46,263 nt of DNA from Oligoflexia bacterium. GTDB taxonomy: Bacteria > Bdellovibrionota > Bacteriovoracia > Bacteriovoracales > Bacteriovoracaceae. How positions within the stretch are numbered: position 1 is the first letter of the stretch; every line of letters begins with the position of its first letter. Shown piece by piece: positions 1-9,410 of the stretch. The notes beneath the pieces are model-generated. The model saw only the letters and a list, made by a program, of their open reading frames with translations, had not been told where the DNA came from and searched no databases. Location of the stretch: the NCBI GenBank assembly GCA_015232015.1, contig JADGAM010000014.1, forward strand, positions 1 through 46,263. The letters are read 5' to 3'. The translations under genes were made by a program, and so were the position numbers.

Positions 1-981
1 CCAGAAGAAATGAAAAAATTTGAGACAAGCTATGCAATTATTGTTGCAGAATTATTTAATCGTCTTTACTTAAATGAAGCGGCAAAATTATCAGAGACAA
101 TTTTTTACAAATTATGCAACAAAGGTGTTAACTCACAAAAAATAAATATCTTTTACAAAAATGCGATCTTAGTTTATTTGGCCGATAATCGTATAGATGA
201 AGCAATGACTTTGTTAAAGAAAAGTGATCAATGTAATATTCCTCCAAGATATGTGCGCGAAACAGGAATGGAATTAGTAAAATCACTTACTAAGTTAAAA
301 AGATACGACAGTTTTGAAGGTCTAATAAAATATTTAGATAATGGAACATATATACCATATTTAATTAAAGCATATGCTGATTTAAAAGATGCATATTTAA
401 AATCAGCTCGTTTTGAAGAGGCCAAAGATATTGAGAATAAGATACTAAAATATTATTTTGATAGCAAGAGACGCTCAGAGAATATGGAGTTAGAAGATCT
501 TGATGAAATAGCTAAAATTTTCATAGTTAAATTAAAGGGAAAATCAAACGAATTTAAAAAGATAAATTTAAGCTATCCAGAAGAACAATATAATAAAATT
601 TTAAAGTTAAAATTGGCAAAGCTAGATGAATTAACAAAGGAAGGAAATATTATTATTGAGACTGGTTCAGGAACGGGAATTTTAAATAACTATAAAATAT
701 TAAGTGAATGTTATTTGAGCTTGGCCAGTGAAATTGAAGGTTTTATTCCTCCAGGAAAATCTACTGAATATCTAGAAAGCTTTAAAAATACTATGAACAA
801 AGTTATTGTTCCTCTTAAGAGTAGATCTAATGATTTTATTAGAGATGGAAAAAAGCTCATGTTAGACAACAATATTCTATTTGAAAATAATTTGTATTTT
901 CAATTTGCAGAAAAGCATAAGGAACTACCACGTAGCTTTTTTGATTCTGGCATCTTAATGGACCGACGAGGTAGTAAATGA
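1..981 (+). CDS. Hypothetical helical/TPR-like protein, probably 5'-truncated by the window edge
   Basis: Frame is open from base 1 (cca gaa gaa atg); helical repeat-like composition; stop overlaps the start of the next ORF (978), operon-like. Confidence 0.6.
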   Translation, partial: PEEMKKFETSYAIIVAELFNRLYLNEAAKLSETIFYKLCNKGVNSQKINIFYKNAILVYLADNRIDEAMTLLKKSDQCNIPPRYVRETGMELVKSLTKLKRYDSFEGLIKYLDNGTYIPYLIKAYADLKDAYLKSARFEEAKDIENKILKYYFDSKRRSENMELEDLDEIAKIFIVKLKGKSNEFKKINLSYPEEQYNKILKLKLAKLDELTKEGNIIIETGSGTGILNNYKILSECYLSLASEIEGFIPPGKSTEYLESFKNTMNKVIVPLKSRSNDFIRDGKKLMLDNNILFENNLYFQFAEKHKELPRSFFDSGILMDRRGSK

Positions 982-1853
982 AAAAGCAAATAATGAAAGT
1001 AATATATTTAATTATTCTAGGAATATTTCTTGTTTCATGTGCAAGCGAATCAACAAAAAATGAAAAGAATTACAAAGAAGATATAATTCAACCTCAAACT
1101 CAAAATAAAATCGTTATTGAAGAGAGCGAATATGATTATTTAAAAGATAATTACAACTACAATAATAACAGTAATAATATCAAAGAAAAGGATTCAAATA
1201 TAGCAAATATTTTAGATAGAGAAACTCTTTACAAATATAGTACCGGGTCTTTAGAAGAATTTATAAAAGACCCTAAAAGTGATCCCTTTATTAAGACATT
1301 TTCCCTATGTTATTTAAAAAAATTCATTGATGCTCGAAAAGAAATTACCCAACTATATTGGGAATATAAAAAATATCCTACATATTGGAATTTAATTGGA
1401 AATTGTCTGTTATTAGAGGGAGACCTTGCAAAGGCACGTCTTTATTATAATAAAGCATTAGAACTAGATGCTAATTATACTCCTGCTTTGAATAATTTAG
1501 GAATTTTATATTTAAAAGAAAAAAGAGAACAAAAAGCACTGGCAGCATTTATTAAAGCTTCAAAAAGTAGTTTATTTACAATTACTCCAATGTACAATCT
1601 TGCAAATTTATATACTAAATATGGGTTAATAGAAAAGGCATTGCCTGTATTTGAAACTTTTTATGCCAATGATGTGGCCTCAAATGGAATTTATTTTCCT
1701 GAACTTTCTTTAAATTATTCTTACGTTCTTATGTTAAGCGGCCAAGAACATCGAGCAAAAGAAATTTTTAATACTATAGATTTTAACAAGATTAAAGAAG
1801 ATCCAAAATTAGAAAAAATATATTATGAGATTAGAAATTATATAAGTAATTAA
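978..1853 (+). CDS. TPR-containing lipoprotein
   Basis: N-terminus MKKQIMKVIYLIILGIFLVSCAS has a lipobox (LVSC); TPR-like repeats (YWNLIGNCLLLEGDLAKARLYYNKALELDANYTPALNNLGILYLKEKREQKALAAFIKA). Confidence 0.8.
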   Translation: MKKQIMKVIYLIILGIFLVSCASESTKNEKNYKEDIIQPQTQNKIVIEESEYDYLKDNYNYNNNSNNIKEKDSNIANILDRETLYKYSTGSLEEFIKDPKSDPFIKTFSLCYLKKFIDARKEITQLYWEYKKYPTYWNLIGNCLLLEGDLAKARLYYNKALELDANYTPALNNLGILYLKEKREQKALAAFIKASKSSLFTITPMYNLANLYTKYGLIEKALPVFETFYANDVASNGIYFPELSLNYSYVLMLSGQEHRAKEIFNTIDFNKIKEDPKLEKIYYEIRNYISN

Positions 1854-1877
1854 ATATTATTAAGGATATGAAGATAT

Positions 1878-2357
1878 ATGATAAGCAAGAAAAAAAAATT
1901 AATTATCTCATTAATGTTAATATTGATGTTTGTATTATTTAATTTACAAATATCTTTTGCGGAAAATAATGAAGATGATATTAAAAAAGAAATAATTAAA
2001 AGCAAAAAAACATCTATTAAAAGATCAATAGCTAGTTCTGATGATGATATTGAAAATGCTAATCCAAATGAAATAGAAGAAGTTGTTGCAGATGATGGTA
2101 AAAATGATGTTGCTATTGTGAAAATGAAAAATAGTACAAAAGATGCTAATGCTAATAAAACTAGTAGAGATAAAAATGTTATTAAATATAAAAATTATGA
2201 AAAATTTAATTTTGATGAATTAGATGTTGCGGGAGAGGGTGCCAGTGAAGGAGGAATATCGATAGTTCCAAGGGAAGAAAGAAAATATAAAAATAAACTT
2301 CCAGAAAAAAATAATTTTAATTACGAAATTAAGAAGACTATTAATACTGTTAATTAA
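1878..2357 (+). CDS. Small secreted/hypothetical protein
   Basis: Signal-peptide-like N-terminus (KKKLIISLMLILMFVLFNLQISFA), same strand and close spacing in the cluster. Confidence 0.55.
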   Translation: MISKKKKLIISLMLILMFVLFNLQISFAENNEDDIKKEIIKSKKTSIKRSIASSDDDIENANPNEIEEVVADDGKNDVAIVKMKNSTKDANANKTSRDKNVIKYKNYEKFNFDELDVAGEGASEGGISIVPREERKYKNKLPEKNNFNYEIKKTINTVN

Positions 2358-2416
2358 ATTAATGTTAACTAAATTAATTTAACTTAAATTCTTTATATCT
2401 GAAGGAGTTTTAAAAA

Positions 2417-4540
2417 GTGAATACTCTTGAAAATTTTGAAACATTTTTCGAATTAATTCCTGTTTCAGCAAAAATAAAGAGTAATAAAAGCGCTCTCCTT
2501 TTAAAGAAAAAGAGAATTATAGTAGGTAGTTCAGAACATTGTGATTTAATAATTAGACATTCTAAAATTCAGGCCATCCATGCAGTAATTGAATTGGGAA
2601 AAGAAAAAGACTGCGGCATTCTATATGATATGAACAGTGTGACTGGCACATTTGTTAACAATGAAAAGATTATTACTTCCAATTTCAAAATAGGGGACAA
2701 AATTTCTTTTGGTGGAATTGAATTCATATTTAAAAATTATGTTAAAGAAGATATTTTACCTCCGATATTAGATATTTTGACTGAACAAAAGATTGGGAAA
2801 AATGCTGAACAAAGAGTTGAACAAAAAATAGAGCAAAAGATTGAACAACAGGCAAAGACACTTCCAGAAACACCAAGTAAATTTTCTTCAACAGCTACTA
2901 TAAAACTAAAAGAAGCACTTACTAATCTATTAACTGATAAAAATGAAAAATATTCTATTGCATATCCACTAACAAGAGATCCTAAGGCCATCTATAGTGA
3001 ATATATTTTTGAAGATAGCGATACAATTTATCCAATATTTAAATACTCTGATGATATAAAAGCTGTAGAAGTTATTATTTTGTTTAAAGAAAGAATTTAT
3101 CTTGTAGATTACTTTTTATTAGAGGGTAATAATAAAACAATTTATTTGCAAGGGATGCTAAAAGAGAAAGATAAATATAATGTACATAATAGAATGTCTG
3201 ACTCTGGTGTTGAATATGTTCACTTAGGTAAAAATGAAAAAATTGAATTTATAGAAATTAACGCTAATGAAGCATATATAAGTCCCATTGAAGGACATGA
3301 ATTATTACGTTTATCAGATAAAAATAACATAAATACAGTTCGTAAAACAGCTATTAAATTTAAATTGCAAAATGATGATATATTACGTTTTAAATTAAAT
3401 GATACTCAAATCTTTGTAAGGAAAACTAATTCTCCTCCCCAACTTGCTAATCCTCCATTTTTAAGGCGAGATAAGGATTTAAGAAAATATTTATATATAA
3501 GTCTTTTAAGTGTTTTACTGCTTTTATTTTTTGTCATGACAGTGAAAATAGATAAAGAAGAATTCGAAGAAAAAGCACCAGAGAGATTGGCCACTGTTTT
3601 ATATAAAATGGAAGATAAAAAAATAATTGAGGAGAGAAAAAAATTTTTAACCAAACCTCCAATTGAACAAAAGATCGAACAAAAGATCTGGCCCAAGAAA
3701 GAAATTCCAAAAAAAGAACCACCGAAAGTAGAAGAAAAAATAGTTGCAAAACCAGCTGAGCTAAGTAAACCAAAGCTTGCACCAAAAGTTGCTGAACCTC
3801 CAAAGGCAGCAAAATCAACGACAGCAAATCCAACACGTCCTAGTGAAATTCCTAAAGTAAATGATGTTAGAGGCGGCGGAGTTCCTTCTATTAGAACAGT
3901 TGATATGAAATTTAAATCTCCGGGGCATGTTGATGCATATAAATCTGAAGATTTTGCAAGTACCATAAATACTATGGTGGCCAGAGGATCTTCTGCTGTA
4001 AAAAGTGTTCATGAAGTATCTTGGGCCGATGGTGGAAGTGGATTTATAAAAACTCAAACCATTGGTTCACCCGATGGAACTTCTCTAAAACATGCTGTAA
4101 TTGAGGCCGGCAGTAAAGATGGAATTAAAGGAGTAAATACTACCGTACTAGATCAAGGGCAAGGTAAATTAGATGAAGTTGGTGAAAAGAAAGGAATATA
4201 TACTGCGGGAACATCCACAAACACTGTTATTATGGGCTCAATAGATCCAGCAATCATTAGAAAAATTTTAATAGATCACTTACCTGAATTTAGATATTGC
4301 TATCAAAAACAACTTGATCGAAGTCCAAAAGAATTTGAAGGAGTGATTCCTATTACATTTGTAATTGGAGCTTCAGGTCGTGTAGTGAAAGCAGGAATTG
4401 ATGGAGATACTAGCTTACCAGTTAATGTTCATGAATGTGTTGTGAATGTATTAAAATCGATTCAATTTCCAGCACCCAAAGGTGGAGGTCAAGTAGAGAC
4501 TCATCAACCAATTCGTTTCTATCCTAAACGAATATACTAG
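2417..4540 (+). CDS. FHA-domain protein with a transmembrane segment, Pro/Lys-rich linker and AgmX/PglI (TonB-like) C-terminal domain
   Basis: GTG start with GAAGGAG upstream; FHA motif RIIVGSSEHCDLIIRHSKIQAIHAVIE; TM segment YLYISLLSVLLLLFFVMTV; C-terminus IIRKILIDHLPEFRYCYQKQLDRSPKEFEGVIPITFVIGASGRVVKAGI. Confidence 0.8.
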   Translation: MNTLENFETFFELIPVSAKIKSNKSALLLKKKRIIVGSSEHCDLIIRHSKIQAIHAVIELGKEKDCGILYDMNSVTGTFVNNEKIITSNFKIGDKISFGGIEFIFKNYVKEDILPPILDILTEQKIGKNAEQRVEQKIEQKIEQQAKTLPETPSKFSSTATIKLKEALTNLLTDKNEKYSIAYPLTRDPKAIYSEYIFEDSDTIYPIFKYSDDIKAVEVIILFKERIYLVDYFLLEGNNKTIYLQGMLKEKDKYNVHNRMSDSGVEYVHLGKNEKIEFIEINANEAYISPIEGHELLRLSDKNNINTVRKTAIKFKLQNDDILRFKLNDTQIFVRKTNSPPQLANPPFLRRDKDLRKYLYISLLSVLLLLFFVMTVKIDKEEFEEKAPERLATVLYKMEDKKIIEERKKFLTKPPIEQKIEQKIWPKKEIPKKEPPKVEEKIVAKPAELSKPKLAPKVAEPPKAAKSTTANPTRPSEIPKVNDVRGGGVPSIRTVDMKFKSPGHVDAYKSEDFASTINTMVARGSSAVKSVHEVSWADGGSGFIKTQTIGSPDGTSLKHAVIEAGSKDGIKGVNTTVLDQGQGKLDEVGEKKGIYTAGTSTNTVIMGSIDPAIIRKILIDHLPEFRYCYQKQLDRSPKEFEGVIPITFVIGASGRVVKAGIDGDTSLPVNVHECVVNVLKSIQFPAPKGGGQVETHQPIRFYPKRIY

Positions 4541-4548
4541 CGGCCGTG

Positions 4549-4587
4549 ACGTGCTATCTTAGCAGTCGTTAATTCTTATTTTTTTTT
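4549..4587 (+). terminator. Candidate intrinsic terminator for the FHA gene
   Basis: GAC(G)TGCTA-TCT-TAGCAGTC stem-loop then TTAATTCTTATTTTTTTTT. Confidence 0.6.
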
Positions 4588-6021
4588 CCAAAGTTCATCT
4601 TTATAAAGAAAATAAACTTCTCTTAAATTTCTTTGAAGATCATCATAAACTTGGTTTTTTCCACTATTAAGACCAACTAAACCAAACCACTCTTCATGGC
4701 CTAGTTCATCTGGGAAAGGAGCTCCCCAAGGCATTCTTGAGTTATGAATAAATGATTCATTAACTTTTTGTTGCTTCCACCACTCATCACTCCATTCAAA
4801 AGCACAACCACCAATTGCAGGTCCAGATTCATTTACTTCTACACTATGTTTAACAATATCCATCCAATTTCCACGATGATACTCGCTTTGAGCAGTTTGA
4901 TCTTCTTCTCCTTGAAAATCCAATCTCTGATTTCCCTTAGCTGCAAAAGCATCAGCACCATATTCAGCAACGAAAATTGGTTTATCAATGTATTTAGTAA
5001 TTTCCTTCCAAATATTTCCGAAAGTATTTCCATGATAAACATTAATACCGAAAATATCTATATCTGGAGCAAGTTCACTGTAATACTTAAATAAACGATC
5101 TCGGTTACCATAATCTCCCCAACTACTAATAGCAACTGGATGATTTGGATCAAGTTGATGAATGAGTTTGGCTGCTTCATTTAAAAAGGTAATGTACTGA
5201 CGTAGATAAACACCAGCATTGCTATTTGTTCCTGGAAATTCATTCTCATTACCTAGCAGCCACATTAGTACATAAGGTTCATCTTTATGGTCCATTACTT
5301 GATCTCTTACATATTCTAGCATTTTTTCTCTTTGAATTGGATCGGTGTAATCTGTACCTTGAGACCAAGGAGCATCTGAGCCAATTGTGTATGCTCCAAA
5401 GAAATTTCCCATGATTACTCTTATTCCATAAGAATAATAAAGATCTCGTAAAACATTTTTATTAAATTCTTCTGCTACGTAACTAGCTTTTGAAATGGAA
5501 CTGTACAATCTGATTGCATTCACACCCATTTCTTTCATTAAAGCAAAGTCACCAACGGTTTTTTCTGAAGGATCTTTTATATTGTTGTTGTTCGAATCCA
5601 CCCAAGTATCGTAGGCAGCATCACATTTGCCATTCCCATTATCATCCCTTTTCATCCAATCGGTTTGTGCTCCAGGAAGTGTATCTGGGCTAAGACCAAT
5701 TTTTGTAGGGGAGTAAGATACAGCTTTCACAACAAAGGGTTCTCCATCAACTAGTAAATTCCACCCTCCCTTATAATTTTTTTCTACTGTTACGATAGAA
5801 GTTAACTTGTTATTTGAATTAGGCGAAAAAAGTGAAACTGATTTATTATTAAAAAGTGGGTATGGAAAATTTGTGATAGACCAAATATCATCATTTATGC
5901 TTGCAGGTTCTTTTTTGAAAAGTTGATGTGCATTAGAATTTGCAGAATAAATTAATAAGAAACAAAATAAAATTAAGAGTAGGCCAATGACCTTTTTGAA
6001 TGAGTAACACACAATATACAT
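4576..6021 (-). CDS. Secreted glycoside hydrolase, TIM-barrel (GH2-like)
   Basis: Signal-like N-terminus; 'MWLLGNENEF' (candidate acid/base) and 'KPIFVAEYGADAF' (candidate nucleophile) motifs typical of clan GH-A enzymes. Confidence 0.75.
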   Translation of the reverse strand: MYIVCYSFKKVIGLLLILFCFLLIYSANSNAHQLFKKEPASINDDIWSITNFPYPLFNNKSVSLFSPNSNNKLTSIVTVEKNYKGGWNLLVDGEPFVVKAVSYSPTKIGLSPDTLPGAQTDWMKRDDNGNGKCDAAYDTWVDSNNNNIKDPSEKTVGDFALMKEMGVNAIRLYSSISKASYVAEEFNKNVLRDLYYSYGIRVIMGNFFGAYTIGSDAPWSQGTDYTDPIQREKMLEYVRDQVMDHKDEPYVLMWLLGNENEFPGTNSNAGVYLRQYITFLNEAAKLIHQLDPNHPVAISSWGDYGNRDRLFKYYSELAPDIDIFGINVYHGNTFGNIWKEITKYIDKPIFVAEYGADAFAAKGNQRLDFQGEEDQTAQSEYHRGNWMDIVKHSVEVNESGPAIGGCAFEWSDEWWKQQKVNESFIHNSRMPWGAPFPDELGHEEWFGLVGLNSGKNQVYDDLQRNLREVYFLYKDELWKKK

Positions 6022-6168
6022 AGATTCTCCCTGTTATAAATTATAAAGTAATAATTTTTATTAATAACTCTTATTAATTAAAAAACTTATCTTGAAATGA
6101 AAATAAAAGGAATTAAAAAATATAAACAAAATCTTTCAAAAGAGGAAAAGGCAACTTTAATAGATTAG

Positions 6169-6642
6169 CTAGTTAGTTAGTTCTAATTCACTTTTACAAT
6201 TAATACATAATTCACTGGTAGGATCTATAAGAAGTCTTTTATATGGAATGGGTGAGTCACACTCTATGCAAATTCCATATTGGCCATATTCCATTCGTTT
6301 TAATGCTTTATTTACTCTATTTTCAATATTTCCATCACGATTCATAAACAACCAAAGTCTTTCGGCATCTGCCTCTTGTCCTGCCATATCCGCAGCATCC
6401 TTAGTTGCTTCATGGCTAGAATACCTTATCTGTTCTAATCGTGCCTCTCGAGTTACACGAAGTATCTCTTTTTGTTCTTCAAGAATTTTTTTTATACTTA
6501 ATAAATCCTCTTGCTCGAGAGCATTTGGTTTATTCCTTGTATTCTCTCTGCCTCTGAATTCACTGCTTTCACTGTTTTTTAAATTTAACATTTCCATTGC
6601 TTCTTTCGCTCCATTTACAGTTTTTATTACATTCCCACTCAA
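6169..6642 (-). CDS. DksA/TraR-family zinc-finger protein
   Basis: C-terminal YGQYGICIECDSPIPYKRLLIDPTSELCINCK (CxxC...CxxC) after a coiled coil. Confidence 0.85.
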   Translation of the reverse strand: MSGNVIKTVNGAKEAMEMLNLKNSESSEFRGRENTRNKPNALEQEDLLSIKKILEEQKEILRVTREARLEQIRYSSHEATKDAADMAGQEADAERLWLFMNRDGNIENRVNKALKRMEYGQYGICIECDSPIPYKRLLIDPTSELCINCKSELELTN

Positions 6643-6919
6643 TATAATTAATTTGCGTACCCGTAATCATTTATTTAAACTTGTAATTTATAATCTATAT
6701 TTTATGTATTATTCAAGTTAAAGATTTTTGAGAACAAATGTGAAGATATTTATTACAAAAATATTTTCAGTTTTTTAACAGAAAAATTTAATAATGTAAG
6801 AAAAAAATAGAAATAAATTAATTATTTTCTAATGTAATTAGTCAGTTTTTTTTGAAATTACATCAATTACTACATTACTACATTAAATATTTTATTTTTT
6901 TCGCAGAGAGGATTTCAAA

Positions 6920-8002
6920 ATGTTAAAAGTAAAATTGGAAAAAATTACTAAATTGATTTTTATAATAATTACTCTTATGATTTTAGGCATTGCTTCTATT
7001 TCCTGTAATTCAGAAGTAAAATCCAGACCAAATTTTGTTTATAAACCTGCACCCAAAGCAGGTATCGCAGTAAAGATTGCAGGACGTGAAATTAATTACG
7101 AAGAATTTTACTCTGGTATTGAGGGAGATATTTTTGAAGCAGAACAAAAACTCTATGAAATAAAAATTGATAGAATAAAGGCCATGCTCTTAAAAGAATT
7201 AATGGAGAAAGACCCAAGAAAAGTTGGTTTAACAAATGATGAATTTCTTATTAAATACATCAGTAAAAATAAAACTCCTTCCAGTAAAGATATAGATAAA
7301 TTTATCGAAGAAAAAAAGATTCCTAAAGAAAATATTAATGATGAAGTCAAAGATAGAGTAAAAAAATATCTTGAAATTGAACTTAAAAAAAGTGCTGTTG
7401 ATGATTGGTTAACTGAATCAACAAAAATTACACCGGTTGAGATTTATTTTGAAAAACCAAAAAGATCTGTTTTTAATATTACTATTGGTGATTCTCCTGC
7501 ATATGGAGCAGTTGATGCTAAGGTAACGATCATTTTGTTTGCTGATTACCAATGTCCTTTTACCGCCAGAGGATTTCAATTATTAGAAAATATTAGCGAC
7601 AAGTATGGTAAGAAAAAAATCAAAGTAGTATTTAAGCATTATCCACTTTCATATCATGTTATGGCGTATCTATTGGCCTCTGCAAGTATGTGCATTTATG
7701 AAAATGATCAGGATAATTTTTGGAAATTTTCAAAACTTATTTTTCAAGATCAAACCAATCTTTCTAGAGATGCAATTAAGGAAAAGGCAAAGAAATCTGG
7801 CATAAGCTCCAAGGATATGGAAATATTTGAAAAATGTATGGATGGAAAGAAATTTGCTAATAAAATAGACGTAGACTTGGAAATAGGTCGAAAAATTGGA
7901 GTTAAGGCCACACCAACATTTTTTATAAATGGGAAAATGATTAACGGTATTATTGCTCAAGATACTTTTGAGGATATAATTGATGAAGAGTTAGCAAGAT
8001 AA
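6920..8002 (+). CDS. DsbA/thioredoxin-fold lipoprotein with N-terminal helical (SurA-N-like) region
   Basis: Lipobox SISC; VTIILFADYQCPFTARGFQLLENISDKYGKKKIKVVFKHYPL...; cis-Pro region GVKATPTFFINGK. Confidence 0.8.
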   Translation: MLKVKLEKITKLIFIIITLMILGIASISCNSEVKSRPNFVYKPAPKAGIAVKIAGREINYEEFYSGIEGDIFEAEQKLYEIKIDRIKAMLLKELMEKDPRKVGLTNDEFLIKYISKNKTPSSKDIDKFIEEKKIPKENINDEVKDRVKKYLEIELKKSAVDDWLTESTKITPVEIYFEKPKRSVFNITIGDSPAYGAVDAKVTIILFADYQCPFTARGFQLLENISDKYGKKKIKVVFKHYPLSYHVMAYLLASASMCIYENDQDNFWKFSKLIFQDQTNLSRDAIKEKAKKSGISSKDMEIFEKCMDGKKFANKIDVDLEIGRKIGVKATPTFFINGKMINGIIAQDTFEDIIDEELAR

Positions 8003-8071
8003 TAAATGCGGATGAAAAATTTCATATTTCTGTCATAAAAATTACTCTGACAAAATCCTTTTATTATATTT

Positions 8072-9172
8072 TTACAATGATTTTGGGGGTATAGTTTTAA
8101 CTATACTAACTTTTTCAGGTGTAATGGAAAATGTTCCATCATCTTTAAATGTAAAAATTCTTTGCCTTTCTAAAATTAAATTTCCTTTTATATTTCCTTT
8201 AATATCAAAATCGATAACTTGCTTGCCATCACCATAATATAGAAGAGAATAATTAATTTTCGTAGTAGCAAATAATTGGTTTCCTATAACATGATAATTA
8301 ATATTTCTCTCGCTCGCTCTTAAGGCAATTTTATCTTGATATTCCTTTTTTATTTCTTTTAATATTATTTCCATGGCCATTGGTTCAAAAGTTTGCGTTC
8401 GACTAGCAAAGGCCTGCAGTATGGCCTGATTTATATTATCCATAAATAAAGATTTATTTTTATCATTTATTAATTTATGTAAATTATCCATTAATATAGA
8501 TTTAAGCATATTTAAACTTTTGATAATTGAATTTTTAGTATCTATACTAACAGTAGATGCAGAATTTGATGTGGGTGCTGATAAAGAGGGAGAGTACACA
8601 TGGATTTCAGAAGTATTATCAAAAATTTTATATGGATATCTTTTGAAATCAGTAAGAATTTGTTTATATAACGATAATTTTTGTTTTTCAACTATTCCTT
8701 TTTTGTTGATAAATTCATTCATAATGGTGGTAGTATTTTTTTTAATTTCATTTAATAAATCCGAAACTGATTCTTGAATATCACTAGTTACTTGCTTCAT
8801 GCTAGATAAGACATCTTCAATGCTAGTGGGTATTTGGGAAGTTGATTGAGGATTTGAAAAAAAAATTCCTTCTAATCCACTGAAAAAACTTTTAAACGTA
8901 GATGCTGCTGATGTTAGATTCTCCTCTAGATAAGAAAATTTTGATTTAGTTTGAACGCTTTGGACGCTGTTGCTTTTTGTACACGAAGTTCCTGTAATTG
9001 CACTTAAGCTTGTACTTGAATCTGGAATAGCATCACTACTATATACATTTGTTGAAGTAAAGAAAATTGAAATGAGTAACAAGGTGATCATTAAAAGCAA
9101 TAACGAAAGAATAATATAATAATTTTTTTTGATGTCCATTTTTGTAAAAATATAATTCATAATAAGGCCCAA
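8072..9172 (-). CDS. Hypothetical exported/membrane-anchored protein
   Basis: Long ORF with N-terminal hydrophobic segment (YYIILSLLLLMITLLLISIFF). Confidence 0.6.
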   Translation of the reverse strand: MGLIMNYIFTKMDIKKNYYIILSLLLLMITLLLISIFFTSTNVYSSDAIPDSSTSLSAITGTSCTKSNSVQSVQTKSKFSYLEENLTSAASTFKSFFSGLEGIFFSNPQSTSQIPTSIEDVLSSMKQVTSDIQESVSDLLNEIKKNTTTIMNEFINKKGIVEKQKLSLYKQILTDFKRYPYKIFDNTSEIHVYSPSLSAPTSNSASTVSIDTKNSIIKSLNMLKSILMDNLHKLINDKNKSLFMDNINQAILQAFASRTQTFEPMAMEIILKEIKKEYQDKIALRASERNINYHVIGNQLFATTKINYSLLYYGDGKQVIDFDIKGNIKGNLILERQRIFTFKDDGTFSITPEKVSIVKTIPPKSL

Positions 9173-9410
9173 TGTTTAGTATAATAAAGTTAATTAAAAC
9201 GAATAAAAAATAAAAATAAAAATAAAAATAATTTAAAATTAATCATATGAATTCTACTCTAAATAAATATTGTTTTAATTTTTGTTAATTATTATTTTAG
9301 ACGAACTTTAATACTTTCATCTGTTTAGGATGAAAATAATAAAATAATTATGTTTAGATATTTTTTTGAAGTGTGTATAAAAGTTGGCAATTAATAATTA
9401 CAAACAATTT

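Noticed and set aside
2800-2855. Repeated EQ(K/R)(I/V) codons in the FHA gene (EQRVEQKIEQKIEQQ) as a DNA repeat element
   Set aside because: Better explained as a low-complexity coding linker; repeat is short and degenerate at DNA level.
3406-3966. Minus-strand ORF of 186 aa inside the FHA gene (and similar 3534..3836, 2737..2991)
   Set aside because: Fully antisense to a well-supported gene; low-complexity Ser/Leu/Phe translation reflecting the Lys/Pro-rich sense strand.
9205-9240. AAAAAT-type simple repeat (mirrored around 31300-31327 as TTTTTA)
   Set aside because: Low-complexity AT-rich intergenic tracts without regular unit conservation; no array structure.
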